DNA of 64,000 bases, taken from contig NZ_JAVDXW010000001.1 in assembly GCF_031458135.1 (NCBI RefSeq), positions 496,001 to 560,000 on the forward strand, given 5' to 3'. This stretch comes from Haloactinomyces albus. GTDB lineage: Bacteria; Actinomycetota; Actinomycetes; Mycobacteriales; Pseudonocardiaceae. Positions 23,437 to 44,929 of the stretch are shown here, piece after piece. The notes beneath the pieces were generated by a model. The model did no database searches, was not told the DNA's origin, and saw only the letters and a program-made list of their open reading frames with translations. The stretch's first letter is position 1. Every line of letters starts with the position of its first letter. Made by a program: the position numbers and the translations under genes.

Positions 23437-23690
23437 CACCACGGCAACACACCCACCACCACCCCAACCAGGGGCAGCACCAGCGGCATGTTCCCTCAGA
23501 ACCCAACAGTGCACCGACACCGAGACCACCCAGGCCCCAGCAGCATTCCATGTTCGACGTTTCCACACTCTCGGACAGCACCACCCGGTGCGCACCACAT
23601 CCGGGCACACCCACCAGGCAGCACCCACACCCGGCCACCACCCTGCCCACACCGGGACAGGACACGCCGGCATGTGCGAGTACCAGTGCT

Positions 23691-25219
<1,529 letters not shown>

Positions 25220-25675
25220 AGGATCATTCAACAACCCCAGCAGAAACACACCCCACAACAGGGCATGCCCCAAAAAAACAAAACCGAAAAAACGGTCCGC
25301 ATCAAACACAAAACCATCGGCACACTGTTGAGTTCTCAAAGAACACACCCACCACACGGCAGGCCCGCAATAACCGCTTGCTGCACCGAAAACCCTAGCA
25401 AACCCACCAGCAACCCACCCAAAGGGGGGTCACCCGAACCGGCCCACCGAGCTCTCACCACGCCACATTCCCACACCGGAAACCCAGCACCGCAACAACA
25501 CGCTCACCGCATATTAACCTTGCTCCGCTGAAACAGCCCAACCAAACCGGAAACCAATCCCGCCGGACCGCCATTCACCGTAACAAACACCCGAAACCAC
25601 CCAAAAACCCAGGAAGCAACCGGCCACCAACACCCGACCCGACTCACACCGGCTCGTTCCGTGCTGACAAGAAAT
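25220..25675 (-). other. rRNA operon 5' leader
   Basis: About 450 nt between the predicted transcription start (near 25669) and mature 16S. AT-richer than its surroundings, no gene. It contains the antitermination-like box, and a small ACCG...CGGT hairpin with a T-rich flank near 25270-25300 on the minus strand. A weaker TAATAT (25511-25516) could be a second -10, but no good -35 pairs with it. Confidence 0.6.
25326..25345 (-). promoter_or_regulatory. boxA-like antitermination element in the 16S leader
   Basis: Minus strand reads TGTTCTTTGAGAACTCAACA. TGTTCTTTGA resembles boxA, and the TTTGAGAACT part is repeated in the 16S-23S spacer. Confidence 0.6.
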
Positions 25676-25704
25676 AATTTACGCGCCGACGCACACGGAG
25701 TCAA
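25676..25704 (-). promoter_or_regulatory. rRNA operon promoter
   Basis: TTGACT (25699-25704) and TAAATT (25676-25681) with exactly 17 bases between them on the minus strand, about 70 nt after the tyrS stop and 450 nt before 16S. The best sigma70-type match found in the leader region, placed as a rrn promoter should be. Confidence 0.75.
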
Positions 25705-25772
25705 ATCGACCCGTACCACCAGCGGAAAAACGGAACCCGCAGGTCAGACGCCTTTCCGAAGCTGCTCCGAGT

Positions 25773-27047
25773 TTAATGGAACACCCGAACACCCGCAGTG
25801 TGGCGTTTGCCACGACGAACAACGAGCCAGCGGCCGTGCAACAGGTCCTCTTTGGAGGGCGACCAGGTGTCATCAGTGATTTTACCGTTGTTGACGTAGG
25901 CTCCGCCCTCACTGACCGTGCGACGTGCCGCTGCCCTGCCGGTGACAAGACCGGTTGCCACCAGCAGATCCACGATCGTCGGCTCGTCGGCGAGTCGAAC
26001 CTCACCGGTCGGTGCCTCGGCCATGGCGGCGTCCAGTGTTGCCTCGTCGAGCTCGCGGAGCTCTCCGCGCCCGAACAGTGCCTGACTCGCGGCAACCACC
26101 TGCCGTGTCGCATGGGCACCATGCACCATCGTCGTGAGTTCCTCCGCCAGTTTGCGCTGTCCCGCGCGCAACTGAGGGCGTTCGGCAGTCGTGCTCTCCA
26201 ACTCCTCGATCTCGTCACGTCCGAGGAAGGTGAACAGGCGCAGGTACTTGCCGACATCGGCGTCATTGGCATTGACGAAGTACTGGTACCAGGCATACGG
26301 CGAGGTCATCTGGGGATCGAGCCAGATGTTGCCGCCCCCGGTTGACTTGCCGAACTTGCGTCCCTCGGAATCGGTGACCAACGGCAAGGTCAACGCGTGG
26401 CCGGTAACCCCCTCCTGCCTGCGCAGCAAGTCGACACCGGCGACGATGTTGCCCCACTGGTCCGACCCTCCGAGCTGCAGCCGGGTGCCGTGGCGCCGGT
26501 GGAGCTGAACGAAGTCGTTGGCCTGCAGCAACATGTAACTGAACTCGGTGTAGGACATGCCGTCGCTTTCCAGACGCCGCTTGACGGTGTCCCTGGCCAA
26601 CATCGTGTTCAGCGAGAAATGCTTGCCGACATCCCGGAGGAACGCGGTCACCGACAGGTTCGCTGTCCAGTCCGTGTTGTTCTCCAGCACGGCCCCGGTC
26701 GGCGAATCGTCGAAGTCGACGAACCGTTCGAGCTGCCCCCGAATACCCTCGGTCCACTCCCGCACCGTGGCCTCGTCATGCAGGTTGCGCTCACCGACAT
26801 CGCGGGGATCACCGATCAGTCCGGTCGCCCCACCGGCGAGCACGACCGGACGATGCCCTGCGAGCTGGAACCGTCGCAGGGTCAGCAGGGGAACCAGATG
26901 TCCTGCATGCAGACTCGGCGCGGTCGGATCGAAACCCGCATAGAGAGTGAGCGGCCCGGCATCCAGATCACGACGCAGTGCGTCGGCATCGGTGGACTGC
27001 GCGATCAGGCCGCGCCAGGACAGCTCGTCAAGGATGTGCTCGCTCAC
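25773..27047 (-). CDS. tyrS: Tyrosyl-tRNA synthetase
   Basis: A 424-residue class I synthetase charging tRNA-Tyr. The HIGH-equivalent is HAGH in [17 protein letters not shown], the KMSKS-equivalent KFGKS, and the C-terminal S4 domain runs from about residue 355 ([20 protein letters not shown]). The open frame extends far upstream to 27443 but that part lies within mpg; the GTG at 27047 gives the family start [13 protein letters not shown]. 33 nt downstream of mpg. The rRNA promoter lies just after it. Confidence 0.96.
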   Translation of the reverse strand: MSEHILDELSWRGLIAQSTDADALRRDLDAGPLTLYAGFDPTAPSLHAGHLVPLLTLRRFQLAGHRPVVLAGGATGLIGDPRDVGERNLHDEATVREWTEGIRGQLERFVDFDDSPTGAVLENNTDWTANLSVTAFLRDVGKHFSLNTMLARDTVKRRLESDGMSYTEFSYMLLQANDFVQLHRRHGTRLQLGGSDQWGNIVAGVDLLRRQEGVTGHALTLPLVTDSEGRKFGKSTGGGNIWLDPQMTSPYAWYQYFVNANDADVGKYLRLFTFLGRDEIEELESTTAERPQLRAGQRKLAEELTTMVHGAHATRQVVAASQALFGRGELRELDEATLDAAMAEAPTGEVRLADEPTIVDLLVATGLVTGRAAARRTVSEGGAYVNNGKITDDTWSPSKEDLLHGRWLVVRRGKRHTAGVRVFH

Positions 27048-27079
27048 GCACTCAGTTTCGCGCACGGCCACAGCCGCCG

Positions 27080-27744
27080 TTACGCCCGGTCCCGGGTACG
27101 GCGGCGCCCTCCCCTGCGATAAGTGCTCACCGCGGGTGAACCGTCCACCCAGGAACGCCAGGGAAGGTCCTCGGCACTGGCAACACCCACACGGGGACCG
27201 GTACGTACATCGTCCTCGTCGACGGGCGTTCCGGTGAATAACCGCACCGGTGAGTCCGGGGCGGTGAGATCGATCCCGTTGTGCTCCCTGGTGATCCCCA
27301 GCACACTCGTCAGCCGAGCCGGGCCGGTGGCCAGGTGAGTGTCCTTGCGCACAGCGGGGCGACGCTGCCGTGCCAGTTCCCCACCGGAGAGAACCTCGCC
27401 CGCGCGCAACAGCACCGCGCCGGGTACGCCATCGGTCAGACACACGACGTTGATGCAGAAGTGCATGCCGTAGATGAAGTACACGTAGAGATGCCCCGCG
27501 GGACCGAACATGACGGCGTTGCGTGCTGTGCGACCGCGATAGCAGTGCGAGGCCGGATCGTCGCCACCGCGATACGCTTCCACCTCGACGATCCGGATTC
27601 CCACGTCACCGTGGGGTCCACTCGACCACAGCTCGCTTCCGAGCAGGTACCGGGCCACCCGCAACGGGTCCTGAGCGAGTTCCTCGCGAGCAACCTGTGT
27701 CACGGGCGACACCGTACTTGTTGTACTCGTTTCGGGATGTTGCA

Positions 27745-27745
<1 letters not shown>
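27080..27745 (-). CDS. 3-methyladenine DNA glycosylase (Mpg/AAG family)
   Basis: A 221-residue base-excision repair enzyme removing alkylated purines. Family landmarks: [26 protein letters not shown] (catalytic Glu in EAYRG), [27 protein letters not shown], and [13 protein letters not shown]. The ATG at 27745 overlaps the argH stop as TGATG and has GGAG 5 nt upstream; a longer frame starts at 27763. Same position as Rv1688 relative to tyrS. Confidence 0.92.
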
Positions 27746-33165
<5,420 letters not shown>

Positions 33166-33169
<4 letters not shown>

Positions 33170-34131
33170 CCGTCCTCCCCTTCCGCGGCCCGGAGACCGG
33201 CCTGTTCATCGGGCGGAACGACCATCGTGCCGACGCCCTGGCTGGTGAACACTTCCAGCAGCACCGAGTGCGCGAGCCTGCCGTCGATCACGTGCGCGCG
33301 CGGCACTCCGCCACGCACCGCGCGCAGGCACGCCTCCATCTTCGGGACCATCCCGGAGGCCAGGTCGGGCAGCATCCGCTCCAGTCTGTCGGCATCCAAC
33401 CGCGACACCAGCGAGGAACGATCCGGCCAGTCGGTGTACAGACCTTCGACATCGGTCAACACCACGAGCTTCTCGGCACCCAGTGCGACGGCGAGCGCAC
33501 CGGCCGCCGTGTCGGCGTTGACGTTGTGCACCACGCCGTCGGCGTCGGGGGCCACGGTCGAGACCACCGGAATCCGTCCGGCATGGATCAGGTCCCATAC
33601 CGCTTCCGGGTTCACCGAGACCACATCACCGACCAGCCCCACATCCACCGGCTCACCGTCGACGAGTGCGCTACGCCGCCGGGCGGTGAACAGGTGCGCG
33701 TCCTCACCGGACATGCCCACCGCATGTGGGCCGTGCTGGTTGATCAGTCCGACGAGTTCGCGCCCGACCTGACCGACGAGCACCATTCGCACGACGTCCA
33801 TGGTCTCGGGCGTGGTCACGCGCAAGCCCCCGCGGAACTCACCCTCCATGCCCAGACGATCCAGCATGGTGGTGATCTGTGGACCCCCACCGTGCACGAT
33901 GACCGGATGCAGTCCCGCAAGCCGGAGGAACACCATGTCCTCGGCGAAGGCTCGCTTGAGGCCATCATCGGTCATGGCGTTGCCGCCGTACTTGATGACC
34001 ACCGTGGCACCGTGGAAGCGCTCCAACCACGGCAGTGCCTCGGTCAGTACCCCGGCTTTCGCACCCGCGGTGGCCAGCCGGTCGTCGGCCCTGCCCACAC
34101 GGTCGTCACTGTTCGCAGTACGGGAAGTCAT
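33166..34131 (-). CDS. argB: Acetylglutamate kinase
   Basis: A 321-residue amino-acid kinase; second step of the pathway and usually the arginine-feedback point. Motifs [18 protein letters not shown] (substrate Gly-rich loop) and [11 protein letters not shown] are present. An extra charged stretch of about 30 residues precedes the kinase fold. ATGA overlap with argD; overlaps argJ by 4 nt. Confidence 0.96.
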
Positions 34132-35285
34132 GAGGAGTAGGCGCTGTTCTCTTCGACGTAGCCGTGGGACAGATCGGTGGTCAGGATGGTCGCCGCGTGC
34201 TCACCGAGATGCAGATCGATGACGATCTCGATGTCGCGGCCGGACAGATCCGCCGCACTGCGGTCCTGCGCGCGGGTTCCCCCGGCGTAGAGCGTGACGC
34301 CGTTCGTGATGATTTCGACCTTGTCGACGTCGATCTCGGCCTGCGCTCGGCCCAGCGCCATCGCGATCCGTCCCCAGTTCGGATCCGAGCCGAACAGTGC
34401 CGTGGAGACCAGGTTGTCCTCGGCCACCACCCGGCCGATGCGCACGGCGTCGTCCTCGCTGACCGCACCTCGAACGGTGATGTCGATCGCCTTGGTCGCC
34501 CCTTCCGCACCGTGCTGCATCTGCCGCACGAGATCGGCGCTGATCGTGGTGAGCTGCTCGACGAACTCCGAACTCGAAGGGCGGACACCGGAGGCACCGG
34601 AGGCAAGCACGAGCACGGTGTCGTTGGTGGAGGTACCGCCGTCCACGTCGATCCGGTCGAAGGTGGTCCGGGAGGCTGCACGCAACGCGGCGTCGAGTTC
34701 CGTGCCGTCGACCACGGCGTCGGTGGTCAGGACGCTGAGCATGGTCGCCAGATTCGGTGCCAGCATCCCGGCTCCCTTGGCGAACCCCCCTATCGACCAG
34801 CCGTCGGGATGCGAGACATACGCCTGCTTGGGGCCACCGTCGGTGGTCAGAACCGCCGTCGCCACGTCCGTGGCCGCCTGCTCCGAGGCATCCAGCGACT
34901 TGGCTGCGGTATCCACACCGGACAGAAGCGCCTCCATCGGCAGCCGCTGGCCGATCAGTCCGGTCGAGCACACTGCGACACCGATCGCGCCCGTGCCCAG
35001 AACCTCGGCCACCTTCTCGGCGGTGGTGTGGGTGTCCTGGAACCCTTCCGGGCCCGTACAGGCGTTGGCCCCACCGGAATTGAGCACCACCGCGCGCAGC
35101 CGCCGTTCCTGCAGCACCTGTTGCGACCACAACACCGGCGCGGCTTTGACCTTGTTCGTGGTGAACACGCCCGCCGCGGCATCCTGCGGTCCGTCATTGA
35201 CGACCAATGCCAAGTCGGGCCCTCCGGCCTTGATCCCCGCGGCCACCCCGGCCGCCCGAAAACCGGCAGGTCCGGTCACGCTCAT
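34128..35285 (-). CDS. argJ: Bifunctional glutamate N-acetyltransferase/ornithine acetyltransferase
   Basis: A 385-residue Ntn-type enzyme that self-cleaves into two chains and recycles the acetyl group. The cleavage site is in [15 protein letters not shown], before the Thr nucleophile. Allows the cyclic arginine pathway; whether it also acts on acetyl-CoA is not readable. 52 nt after argC. Confidence 0.96.
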   Translation of the reverse strand: MSVTGPAGFRAAGVAAGIKAGGPDLALVVNDGPQDAAAGVFTTNKVKAAPVLWSQQVLQERRLRAVVLNSGGANACTGPEGFQDTHTTAEKVAEVLGTGAIGVAVCSTGLIGQRLPMEALLSGVDTAAKSLDASEQAATDVATAVLTTDGGPKQAYVSHPDGWSIGGFAKGAGMLAPNLATMLSVLTTDAVVDGTELDAALRAASRTTFDRIDVDGGTSTNDTVLVLASGASGVRPSSSEFVEQLTTISADLVRQMQHGAEGATKAIDITVRGAVSEDDAVRIGRVVAEDNLVSTALFGSDPNWGRIAMALGRAQAEIDVDKVEIITNGVTLYAGGTRAQDRSAADLSGRDIEIVIDLHLGEHAATILTTDLSHGYVEENSAYSS

Positions 35286-35337
35286 GTTCGCTCCTGACTG
35301 TGGGTCGGGGTGGTGGCGCTACCGAAGACGGCGCTGT

Positions 35338-37672
<2,335 letters not shown>

Positions 37673-37789
37673 ACTCGCCTCCGCTGTGTTCGCTTGCTCC
37701 CGCCCCCAGCATGGCGCCGTTCACTCCGGCAGCGTCTGTCGAATTCGCACAAACACCACCCGGTGGATTGGACCGGATCCACATCGAAG

Positions 37790-39331
37790 CTAAGCCGAGG
37801 GCTCCTCCACGGCCAGCATGATGATCATCGCAAGTCGCTTGTCCGGATCCTCCAAGTCCAGCGGTGTCACCTCGGCCATCTTCCGCAGCCGGTACCGGAC
37901 CGTGTTCGGATGCACCGCGAGTCGGGAAGCGGACGCCCCCAGATCACCCTGGCACTCCAACCACGCCCGCAGTGTCTCGACGTATCGGGTACCGCGCTCG
38001 GCGTCGTGCCGCCGGAGTTCGGCGACAGGGCCACGCGCCGGAACACGGCCGGTCGAGGCCGCATTGCGCAGGCGGCGCAACAGGATCTCGTGCCACGAAT
38101 CGTCGTAGACCACCGCGGATGACCGTCCTGGACCACCGACATGGACCGCCAGACTCTCGTCGGCCTCCTGACGGCTCGCAGCCAGCTGCAAGGGTTCCGC
38201 CGTGCCACCGATGCCTGCGAAGACGACCACATCGGCGGGTAACTCCCGGATCAATGCGCGAACCCACTCGCGCGCACTCGTGGCATCGTCATCGTCCGGC
38301 AGGATGGTGTATACGGCATTGGCGAACAGCGCGCTCCGTCCCGGACGCGCCCAGCCGAAACCGGTGGTGGCTCGCTCGAACGCGAGCAGCGTGGCGGCAC
38401 CGTGCTCCCCACCCGTGTGTGCCTGCACAGCCACCACCCGAAATCGGCCGCCGCGCAAACCGAGTCGGCTGATGACCGCAGGCGCGTCCGCACTGCCCTC
38501 CAGCAGCCGGAGCACCGAATCCGACTCGACCTGCCGCTCCAGATCCGCACTCGCACGGGTCCTGAGCAGGTGCAGTGCCACGGTGCGCGCCCCGTCGACG
38601 AGGGCTGCCTCATGCCGGGAATCGAGCGGATGCGGTGTCTCGACCCAGATCGAGCCCAACAGTTCTCGGCCCGCTCGTACGGCGATGACCACACGACCGT
38701 CGACCTCCGAGCCGGCCAGCGGGCCGACGAACAGCGGCTCGTCCGAGGAGGCGAGATGCAGGAACACCTCTCGATCGGCCAGTTCGCGCCGGATTTCCTC
38801 CGGAACCCGCCGACCGAGGATCGTCTCCAACCGCGCTCGGTCCGCACTCTCCTGCCTGCGCGAGTAGGCCAGCACACCGGACCGGTGGTCTTCGATCGTC
38901 ACCGGACCACCGACCGACTCCGCCAGCGAGTCGGCCAGGGCGAACAGGTCCGTCGGACCACGACCAGCCTCGGTTTCACGGCCCTCCAGCACCAAGCCGT
39001 ACACGACACCGGCGAGCTGACCCCAGGACACGGCCGGGTCCACGAGCATCACGGCCACACCATGCTCCTCCGCAAGCGTGCGAGCGTGCTCGGTGAGCGT
39101 GGCGGTGCGGAACACCACCACGGTGGCCCGGGTATCACCCAGCAGCTGCGGTGCCGCATCCGAACCGACCCCGACAGCGAGGAGAACGTCCTCCGCCCCG
39201 GGCTCCGATTCCGTGGGGTCGTGCAACGCAACGCTGCGCAGCTCCGCTTCACGTCGGGGAGCACAGCACAACCATGCTCCGTATCCGCCGAGAACATTGA
39301 CCAGTCGGTCGAGCTTGACCATGAATGCCAC
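37790..39331 (-). CDS. PucR-family transcriptional regulator
   Basis: A 513-residue regulator. The N-terminal ~120 residues resemble a PucR sensory part, the middle (about 125-260) has a GAF-like stretch (GPVTIEDHRSGVLAYSRR), and the C-terminus carries the PucR helix-turn-helix: ASASRLAVHPNTVRYRLRKM near 470-490. Such proteins activate purine, amine or amino-acid catabolic genes; the flavoprotein gene downstream on the same strand is the likely target. ATG at 39331 or 39322; no decisive ribosome site. Confidence 0.85.
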   Translation of the reverse strand: MAFMVKLDRLVNVLGGYGAWLCCAPRREAELRSVALHDPTESEPGAEDVLLAVGVGSDAAPQLLGDTRATVVVFRTATLTEHARTLAEEHGVAVMLVDPAVSWGQLAGVVYGLVLEGRETEAGRGPTDLFALADSLAESVGGPVTIEDHRSGVLAYSRRQESADRARLETILGRRVPEEIRRELADREVFLHLASSDEPLFVGPLAGSEVDGRVVIAVRAGRELLGSIWVETPHPLDSRHEAALVDGARTVALHLLRTRASADLERQVESDSVLRLLEGSADAPAVISRLGLRGGRFRVVAVQAHTGGEHGAATLLAFERATTGFGWARPGRSALFANAVYTILPDDDDATSAREWVRALIRELPADVVVFAGIGGTAEPLQLAASRQEADESLAVHVGGPGRSSAVVYDDSWHEILLRRLRNAASTGRVPARGPVAELRRHDAERGTRYVETLRAWLECQGDLGASASRLAVHPNTVRYRLRKMAEVTPLDLEDPDKRLAMIIMLAVEEPSA

Positions 39332-39420
39332 ATTCCGCGAATCCGCTGCGGAGGCGCCCTGCTCCCCTGCGCCCTGTTCTCGCCCCCGCGCCCTGCCACC
39401 AGCAGGACTCGCGTCACACG

Positions 39421-41910
39421 CTACGCCCGCAAGGCGGCGTCGAAGTGCTTCTTGGCGGCATCAACGGCAGCGTCCCTGGCCTCGATGGCCTCTTCCTGCT
39501 TCAGAGTCCGATCCCCGGCGCGGAAGCGCAGGGCGAATGCGAGCGATTTCTTGCCTTCACCGACCCGATCACCGGTGTAGACGTCGAACAGCCGGACATC
39601 CTCCAGCAGGGCACCGCCTCCGGAGCGCACGACCTCGGCGAGTTCCGAGGCGGGCACAGCCGAGTCCACCACCAGCGCCACATCCAGCAGGACCGGCGGA
39701 TAGGCCGACACCTGGGGCGCCGGACGTTCGTCGGTCAGCGGCAGGGCGTCGAAGTCGAGCTCCATCGCGCAGGTGCGCTTGGGCAGTTCCAGGGCATCGA
39801 CGACCTTGGGGTGCAATTCCCCCGCGTGCCCGACGACGGTCTCGCCGACTTGGAACCGCGCGCACCGCCCCGGATGCCACGGCGCGAGGTCATCGGCGGT
39901 GACCGTGAGCTCGACACCCGCCGCCTCGGCAACGACATGCGCCGCCCGGATGGCGTCGGCCCAGCCGGCGTCTCGGCCCTGCCCCCACCAACCGGTGTTC
40001 TCCCGACGCCCGGCCAACACCGCTGCCACATGCGTCGGCTGGGCGGGCAGCGCTGCGTGCAACGCGGCGATCTGCTCCTCGGAGGGAGGCTCGGTGACAC
40101 CGACGTCGGGGGCCTCGGCCTGCTTCTCGCCGGGAAGCACCACCTGCCCGATGTGGAACAAGGCCAGATCGCGCTGCCCGCGTGAAACGTTGCGCTGCAG
40201 CGAGTCCAGCAGACCCGGCAACAGAGTCGTGGCCAGCACCGACCGCTCGGCTTCCAGTCCGTTGAGCACGCTCAACGTCCGGCGCCGCGGATCGCCGGCG
40301 GCCAGGCCGAACTTGTCGAGAACATCCTCACCGGTGAAGGGGAACGGCAGGACCTCGACATAGCCGTCGTGGGCCAACGCCCGCGAAACGGCGCGGCGGC
40401 GACGCTGGGACTCCTCCAACCCTCGCCCGGCAGGCGCGGAAGGCAGGACCGAAGGGATCGTGTGATACCCCTCCAGACGCAGCACTTCCTCCACCAGGTC
40501 GGCGGGCTGTGCCAGGTCCGGGCGCCAGCTCGGTGGTGTCGCGGTCACCAGTCCGACCCCCTCGTCGGAAGTACTGACCTCGATACGGCAACCGATCTGG
40601 CTCAGGCGCCGGGCGGTCACCCCGCGCTCGTAGTAAATGCCCGCAACCTTGTCCGGCAGCGCCAGCGGCATCGTCACCGGGGCGGGTGCGGAGGGTGCAC
40701 CGACGTCGGTCCGCCCCGCGTCGATGATGCCCTCACCGTGGCGAACCAGCAGGTCCGCAGCCATTTCCGTGGCCGCGGGGGCCACCGCCGGATCCACACC
40801 GCGTTCGAAGCGCTTGCCCGCCTCGCTGGGCAGCTTGTGTCGGCGGATCATGCGGGCGATGCTCGCCGGATCCCAGTTCGCCGCTTCCAGCAACACATCA
40901 TGGGAGTCCACACCGATCTCGGTGGTGGCGCCGCCCATCACCCCGGCCAGCGACACCGGTCCCGAATCGTCACAGATCACGATGTCATCCGGATCGAGAA
41001 CCCGTTCGACGCCGTCCAGCGTGGTCAGTTCCTCGCCGTCGTTCGCGCGACGCACCACCACATCACCGGCCAGTTTCGTGGCGTCCCAGGCGTGCAGCGG
41101 CTGCCCCAGCTCGAGCATCACGTAGTTCGTGACATCGACCGCCAGGGAGATCGACCGGATACCCGCGAGCGCGAGACGGCGCCGCATCCACCACGGTGTC
41201 GGTGCGGCCGGGTCCACCCCGGTCACCCGACGAAACACGAATCTGCTGCACGCGCTCGTGTCCTGGATGCTCACCGCACGCGACGGCCCGTCCGCCTCCG
41301 GCACCGACCTGACCGCGGGATCACCGTAGGGCACCTCCAGCGCGTTCGACAGCTCCCGTGCCAGCCCGCGCACCGAGAAGCAGTAGCCCCGGTCCGGTGT
41401 GACCGCCAGTTCGATCACCGCGTCGTCGAGCCCCACGATCTCGGAGGCATCGTCGCCGGGTTCGGCCGAACCGGCAGGCAGGACGAGAATGCCCTCGTGG
41501 TCCTCGCCGAGGCCCAGTTCCCGCATCGAACAGATCATGCCCTCGCTGCGGCGACCATAGGTCTTGCGAGAGGTGATCTCGAACCCACCCGGCAGCACGG
41601 TACCGGGCAACGCGACGACGACCAGCGCACCTTCCCGGAAGTTCGTGGCACCGCAGATGATGTTCTGCGACTGCTGCTCGCCCGCGGCGTCGCCGACCTC
41701 CACCCGGCAGTACCGGATGGGCTTTTTGAACTCGGTCAGTTCCTCGATCTCGGCGACACGCCCCACGACCAGCGGACCTTGGACCGAGGACAGGTGGGTG
41801 ACCTCCTCGACCTCCAACCCGATCCGCACGAATGCCTCGGCCAGCGTCTCCGCGCTCGTGTCTTCGGCAATATCAAGGTGCTCGGTCAGCCAGGAAACCG
41901 GGATCCGCAC
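39421..41910 (-). CDS. pheT: Phenylalanyl-tRNA synthetase beta subunit
   Basis: An 829-residue subunit. Order: N-terminal core and tRNA-binding OB fold (about 40-155), B3/B4 editing domain, B5 domain, catalytic-like core, and C-terminal FDX-ACB anticodon-binding domain (YPPVLLDVALVVD to the end). The open frame extends into pheS up to 42282; the GTG at 41910 gives the standard start RIPVSWLTEHLD. 61 nt after pheS. Confidence 0.96.
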   Translation of the reverse strand: MRIPVSWLTEHLDIAEDTSAETLAEAFVRIGLEVEEVTHLSSVQGPLVVGRVAEIEELTEFKKPIRYCRVEVGDAAGEQQSQNIICGATNFREGALVVVALPGTVLPGGFEITSRKTYGRRSEGMICSMRELGLGEDHEGILVLPAGSAEPGDDASEIVGLDDAVIELAVTPDRGYCFSVRGLARELSNALEVPYGDPAVRSVPEADGPSRAVSIQDTSACSRFVFRRVTGVDPAAPTPWWMRRRLALAGIRSISLAVDVTNYVMLELGQPLHAWDATKLAGDVVVRRANDGEELTTLDGVERVLDPDDIVICDDSGPVSLAGVMGGATTEIGVDSHDVLLEAANWDPASIARMIRRHKLPSEAGKRFERGVDPAVAPAATEMAADLLVRHGEGIIDAGRTDVGAPSAPAPVTMPLALPDKVAGIYYERGVTARRLSQIGCRIEVSTSDEGVGLVTATPPSWRPDLAQPADLVEEVLRLEGYHTIPSVLPSAPAGRGLEESQRRRRAVSRALAHDGYVEVLPFPFTGEDVLDKFGLAAGDPRRRTLSVLNGLEAERSVLATTLLPGLLDSLQRNVSRGQRDLALFHIGQVVLPGEKQAEAPDVGVTEPPSEEQIAALHAALPAQPTHVAAVLAGRRENTGWWGQGRDAGWADAIRAAHVVAEAAGVELTVTADDLAPWHPGRCARFQVGETVVGHAGELHPKVVDALELPKRTCAMELDFDALPLTDERPAPQVSAYPPVLLDVALVVDSAVPASELAEVVRSGGGALLEDVRLFDVYTGDRVGEGKKSLAFALRFRAGDRTLKQEEAIEARDAAVDAAKKHFDAALRA

Positions 41911-41971
41911 TGGGTCGCCGCCCTTCTCTCGATCATGGTGGGTCAGGGAGGTGTCTTCGGGGAACGCCGCG

Positions 41972-43180
<1,209 letters not shown>

Positions 43181-43217
43181 CTATGGCAATGCCCCGCATG
43201 CCACTCGGGTGTGCCGC

Positions 43218-44054
43218 TCAGGCGCGTTGGCCGACTCCGGCACGGCGCTGTGCTCGCGCGGAGGCATACAGACAAACCGCGGCCGCCGTCGCCAGATTCA
43301 GGCTTTCCGCCCGCCCGTACAGGGGCACGCGGAGTGTGCTGTCCAGCTGTGCCACCCGCTGTGCCAATCCATGCGCCTCACTGCCGAACACCCAGGCCGT
43401 GGGCCCGGCCAGGTCACCGCGCACCTCGGCGGTGTCCAGATCATCGGCAGCATGCCCATCGGCCCCCACCGACAGCAGCCCCGCACGGCGGCAGGCCGCG
43501 AACACCGCCTCGGCATCGCGCTCCCGCGCGAGCGGAAGATGGAACACACTGCCCGTGGAGGCGCGCACGGCCTTGCCGTTGTACGGATCGACCGTATCCC
43601 CGGCGAACACCACGGCCGAACAGCCCGCGGCATCCGCGACGCGCACGACGGTACCCGCGTTGCCCGGATCGGCCACATCGACCAGCACGGCGACCAGGAG
43701 GGGAGAGCCGGTCAGCACATCGTCGACGGTCCGTCCCGACGGGTGGGCAGGCAGATCACACACCGCCACCAGTCCCTGCGGCGTCACCGTCTCCGACAGC
43801 GAGGCCGCCGCTCGGTCCGTGACGTCGTGAACCCGGATATCGGCCGCCAGGGCCGCCTCGTACAACTCGGGATATCGCGCCGCTGCTTCCTCGGTCGCAA
43901 AGAGATCGCGCACATGAGCAGTGCCTGCTGACTGCGCCGACAGCGATTCCCGCACCGCCTGTGCACCCTCGGCGAGGAAGGCGCCCGCGCGCTCACGTCC
44001 GGCACGCCGGGTGAGTTTGCGAGCACCGGCGACCCGGGACGAGCGCTCCGTCAG
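43218..44054 (-). CDS. TrmH/SpoU-family rRNA methyltransferase
   Basis: A 2'-O-methyltransferase with the alpha/beta-knot fold; similar proteins (TsnR/Rv1644 type) sit beside rplT in actinobacteria. Motifs: VLVDVADPGNAGTVVRVADAAG, VFGSEAHGLAQ and PLYGRAESLNLATAAAVCLY. The start is unusual: homologs begin L-T-E-R-S, and here that point is a CTG at 44054 with no ATG/GTG/TTG nearby in frame; the continuous frame runs back to 44294 through rplT. About 278 residues if CTG is used. Confidence 0.88.
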   Translation of the reverse strand: MTERSSRVAGARKLTRRAGRERAGAFLAEGAQAVRESLSAQSAGTAHVRDLFATEEAAARYPELYEAALAADIRVHDVTDRAAASLSETVTPQGLVAVCDLPAHPSGRTVDDVLTGSPLLVAVLVDVADPGNAGTVVRVADAAGCSAVVFAGDTVDPYNGKAVRASTGSVFHLPLARERDAEAVFAACRRAGLLSVGADGHAADDLDTAEVRGDLAGPTAWVFGSEAHGLAQRVAQLDSTLRVPLYGRAESLNLATAAAVCLYASARAQRRAGVGQRA

Positions 44055-44104
44055 CGGAGCAGCCCCAGCCCCGGATCGCCGGGTCGATCTCGGGCCCCCG
44101 CGGC

Positions 44105-44473
44105 TCAGGCCGAGCCTTCCGGCAGGTTCTTGCGCGCGGTGTCGACCAGCGCGGTAAAGGCCTGCGGGTCGTTGACGGCCAACTCGGCGAGCATCTTGCG
44201 GTCCACCTCGACCTCGGCAGCCTTCAGCCCCTGCATGAACCGGTTGTAGGGCATCCCGTTCTGCCGCGTGGCGGCGTTGATGCGGGTGATCCACAGCTTC
44301 CGGAAGTCACCCTTGCGGGCGCGCCGGTCGCGATAGGCATAGGTCTGCGAGTGGAGCATCTGCTCCTTGGCCTTGCGGTACAGCCGAGAGCGCTGTCCGC
44401 GGTACCCCTTGGTCGATTCGAGAATCGTCCGGCGCTTCTTCTGGGCGTTCACTGCCCGCTTGACGCGTGCCAC
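44105..44473 (-). CDS. rplT: 50S ribosomal protein L20
   Basis: 122 residues beginning [18 protein letters not shown], highly basic, with [21 protein letters not shown]; binds 23S domain I early in 50S assembly. GTG start. Part of infC-rpmI-rplT. Confidence 0.97.
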   Translation of the reverse strand: MARVKRAVNAQKKRRTILESTKGYRGQRSRLYRKAKEQMLHSQTYAYRDRRARKGDFRKLWITRINAATRQNGMPYNRFMQGLKAAEVEVDRKMLAELAVNDPQAFTALVDTARKNLPEGSA

Positions 44474-44606
44474 GGGTCCGTCCTGTCGATCTCATTGGGG
44501 GCGGTCGAGCCGCCCGGGCTGATGGGCTGGAACTCACTGGTGCGGCGCTCTGCGGTCGGGCCGGAGGAAAACTTCCGAGTCACCCACCGAAATGGAGCGC
44601 CCAACC

Positions 44607-44801
44607 TCAGCGACCCAGCAGCTTGTTGACCTTCTTGACGTCGTTGGCGGCCACGTCCGTGCTGCCTTCCAAGCGACGCTTGAGCTTGCTCGACTTCTTC
44701 TCGAGAATGTGCCGATGCCCCGCACGTTCGCGGCGCAGCTTGCCCTTGCCGGTCGTCTTGAACCGCTTGGCCGTACCGCTGTGCGTCTTGTTCTTCGGCA
44801 T
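44607..44801 (-). CDS. rpmI: 50S ribosomal protein L35
   Basis: 64 residues: [20 protein letters not shown] and so on, a complete L35 with the typical basic helices. Between infC and rplT, the standard order. Confidence 0.97.
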   Translation of the reverse strand: MPKNKTHSGTAKRFKTTGKGKLRRERAGHRHILEKKSSKLKRRLEGSTDVAANDVKKVNKLLGR

Positions 44802-44929
44802 GTTGAAGTCCTCGTCTCGTACGAATGCCGGGCAGGTTCACCTGAGTGTCGTACCTACCCGGCCTCTTCATCCGGGCGAACCCGTGGAGGTGTGCCGGAG
44901 CTCACCACCGATCCACCACGCAAGTGGTG

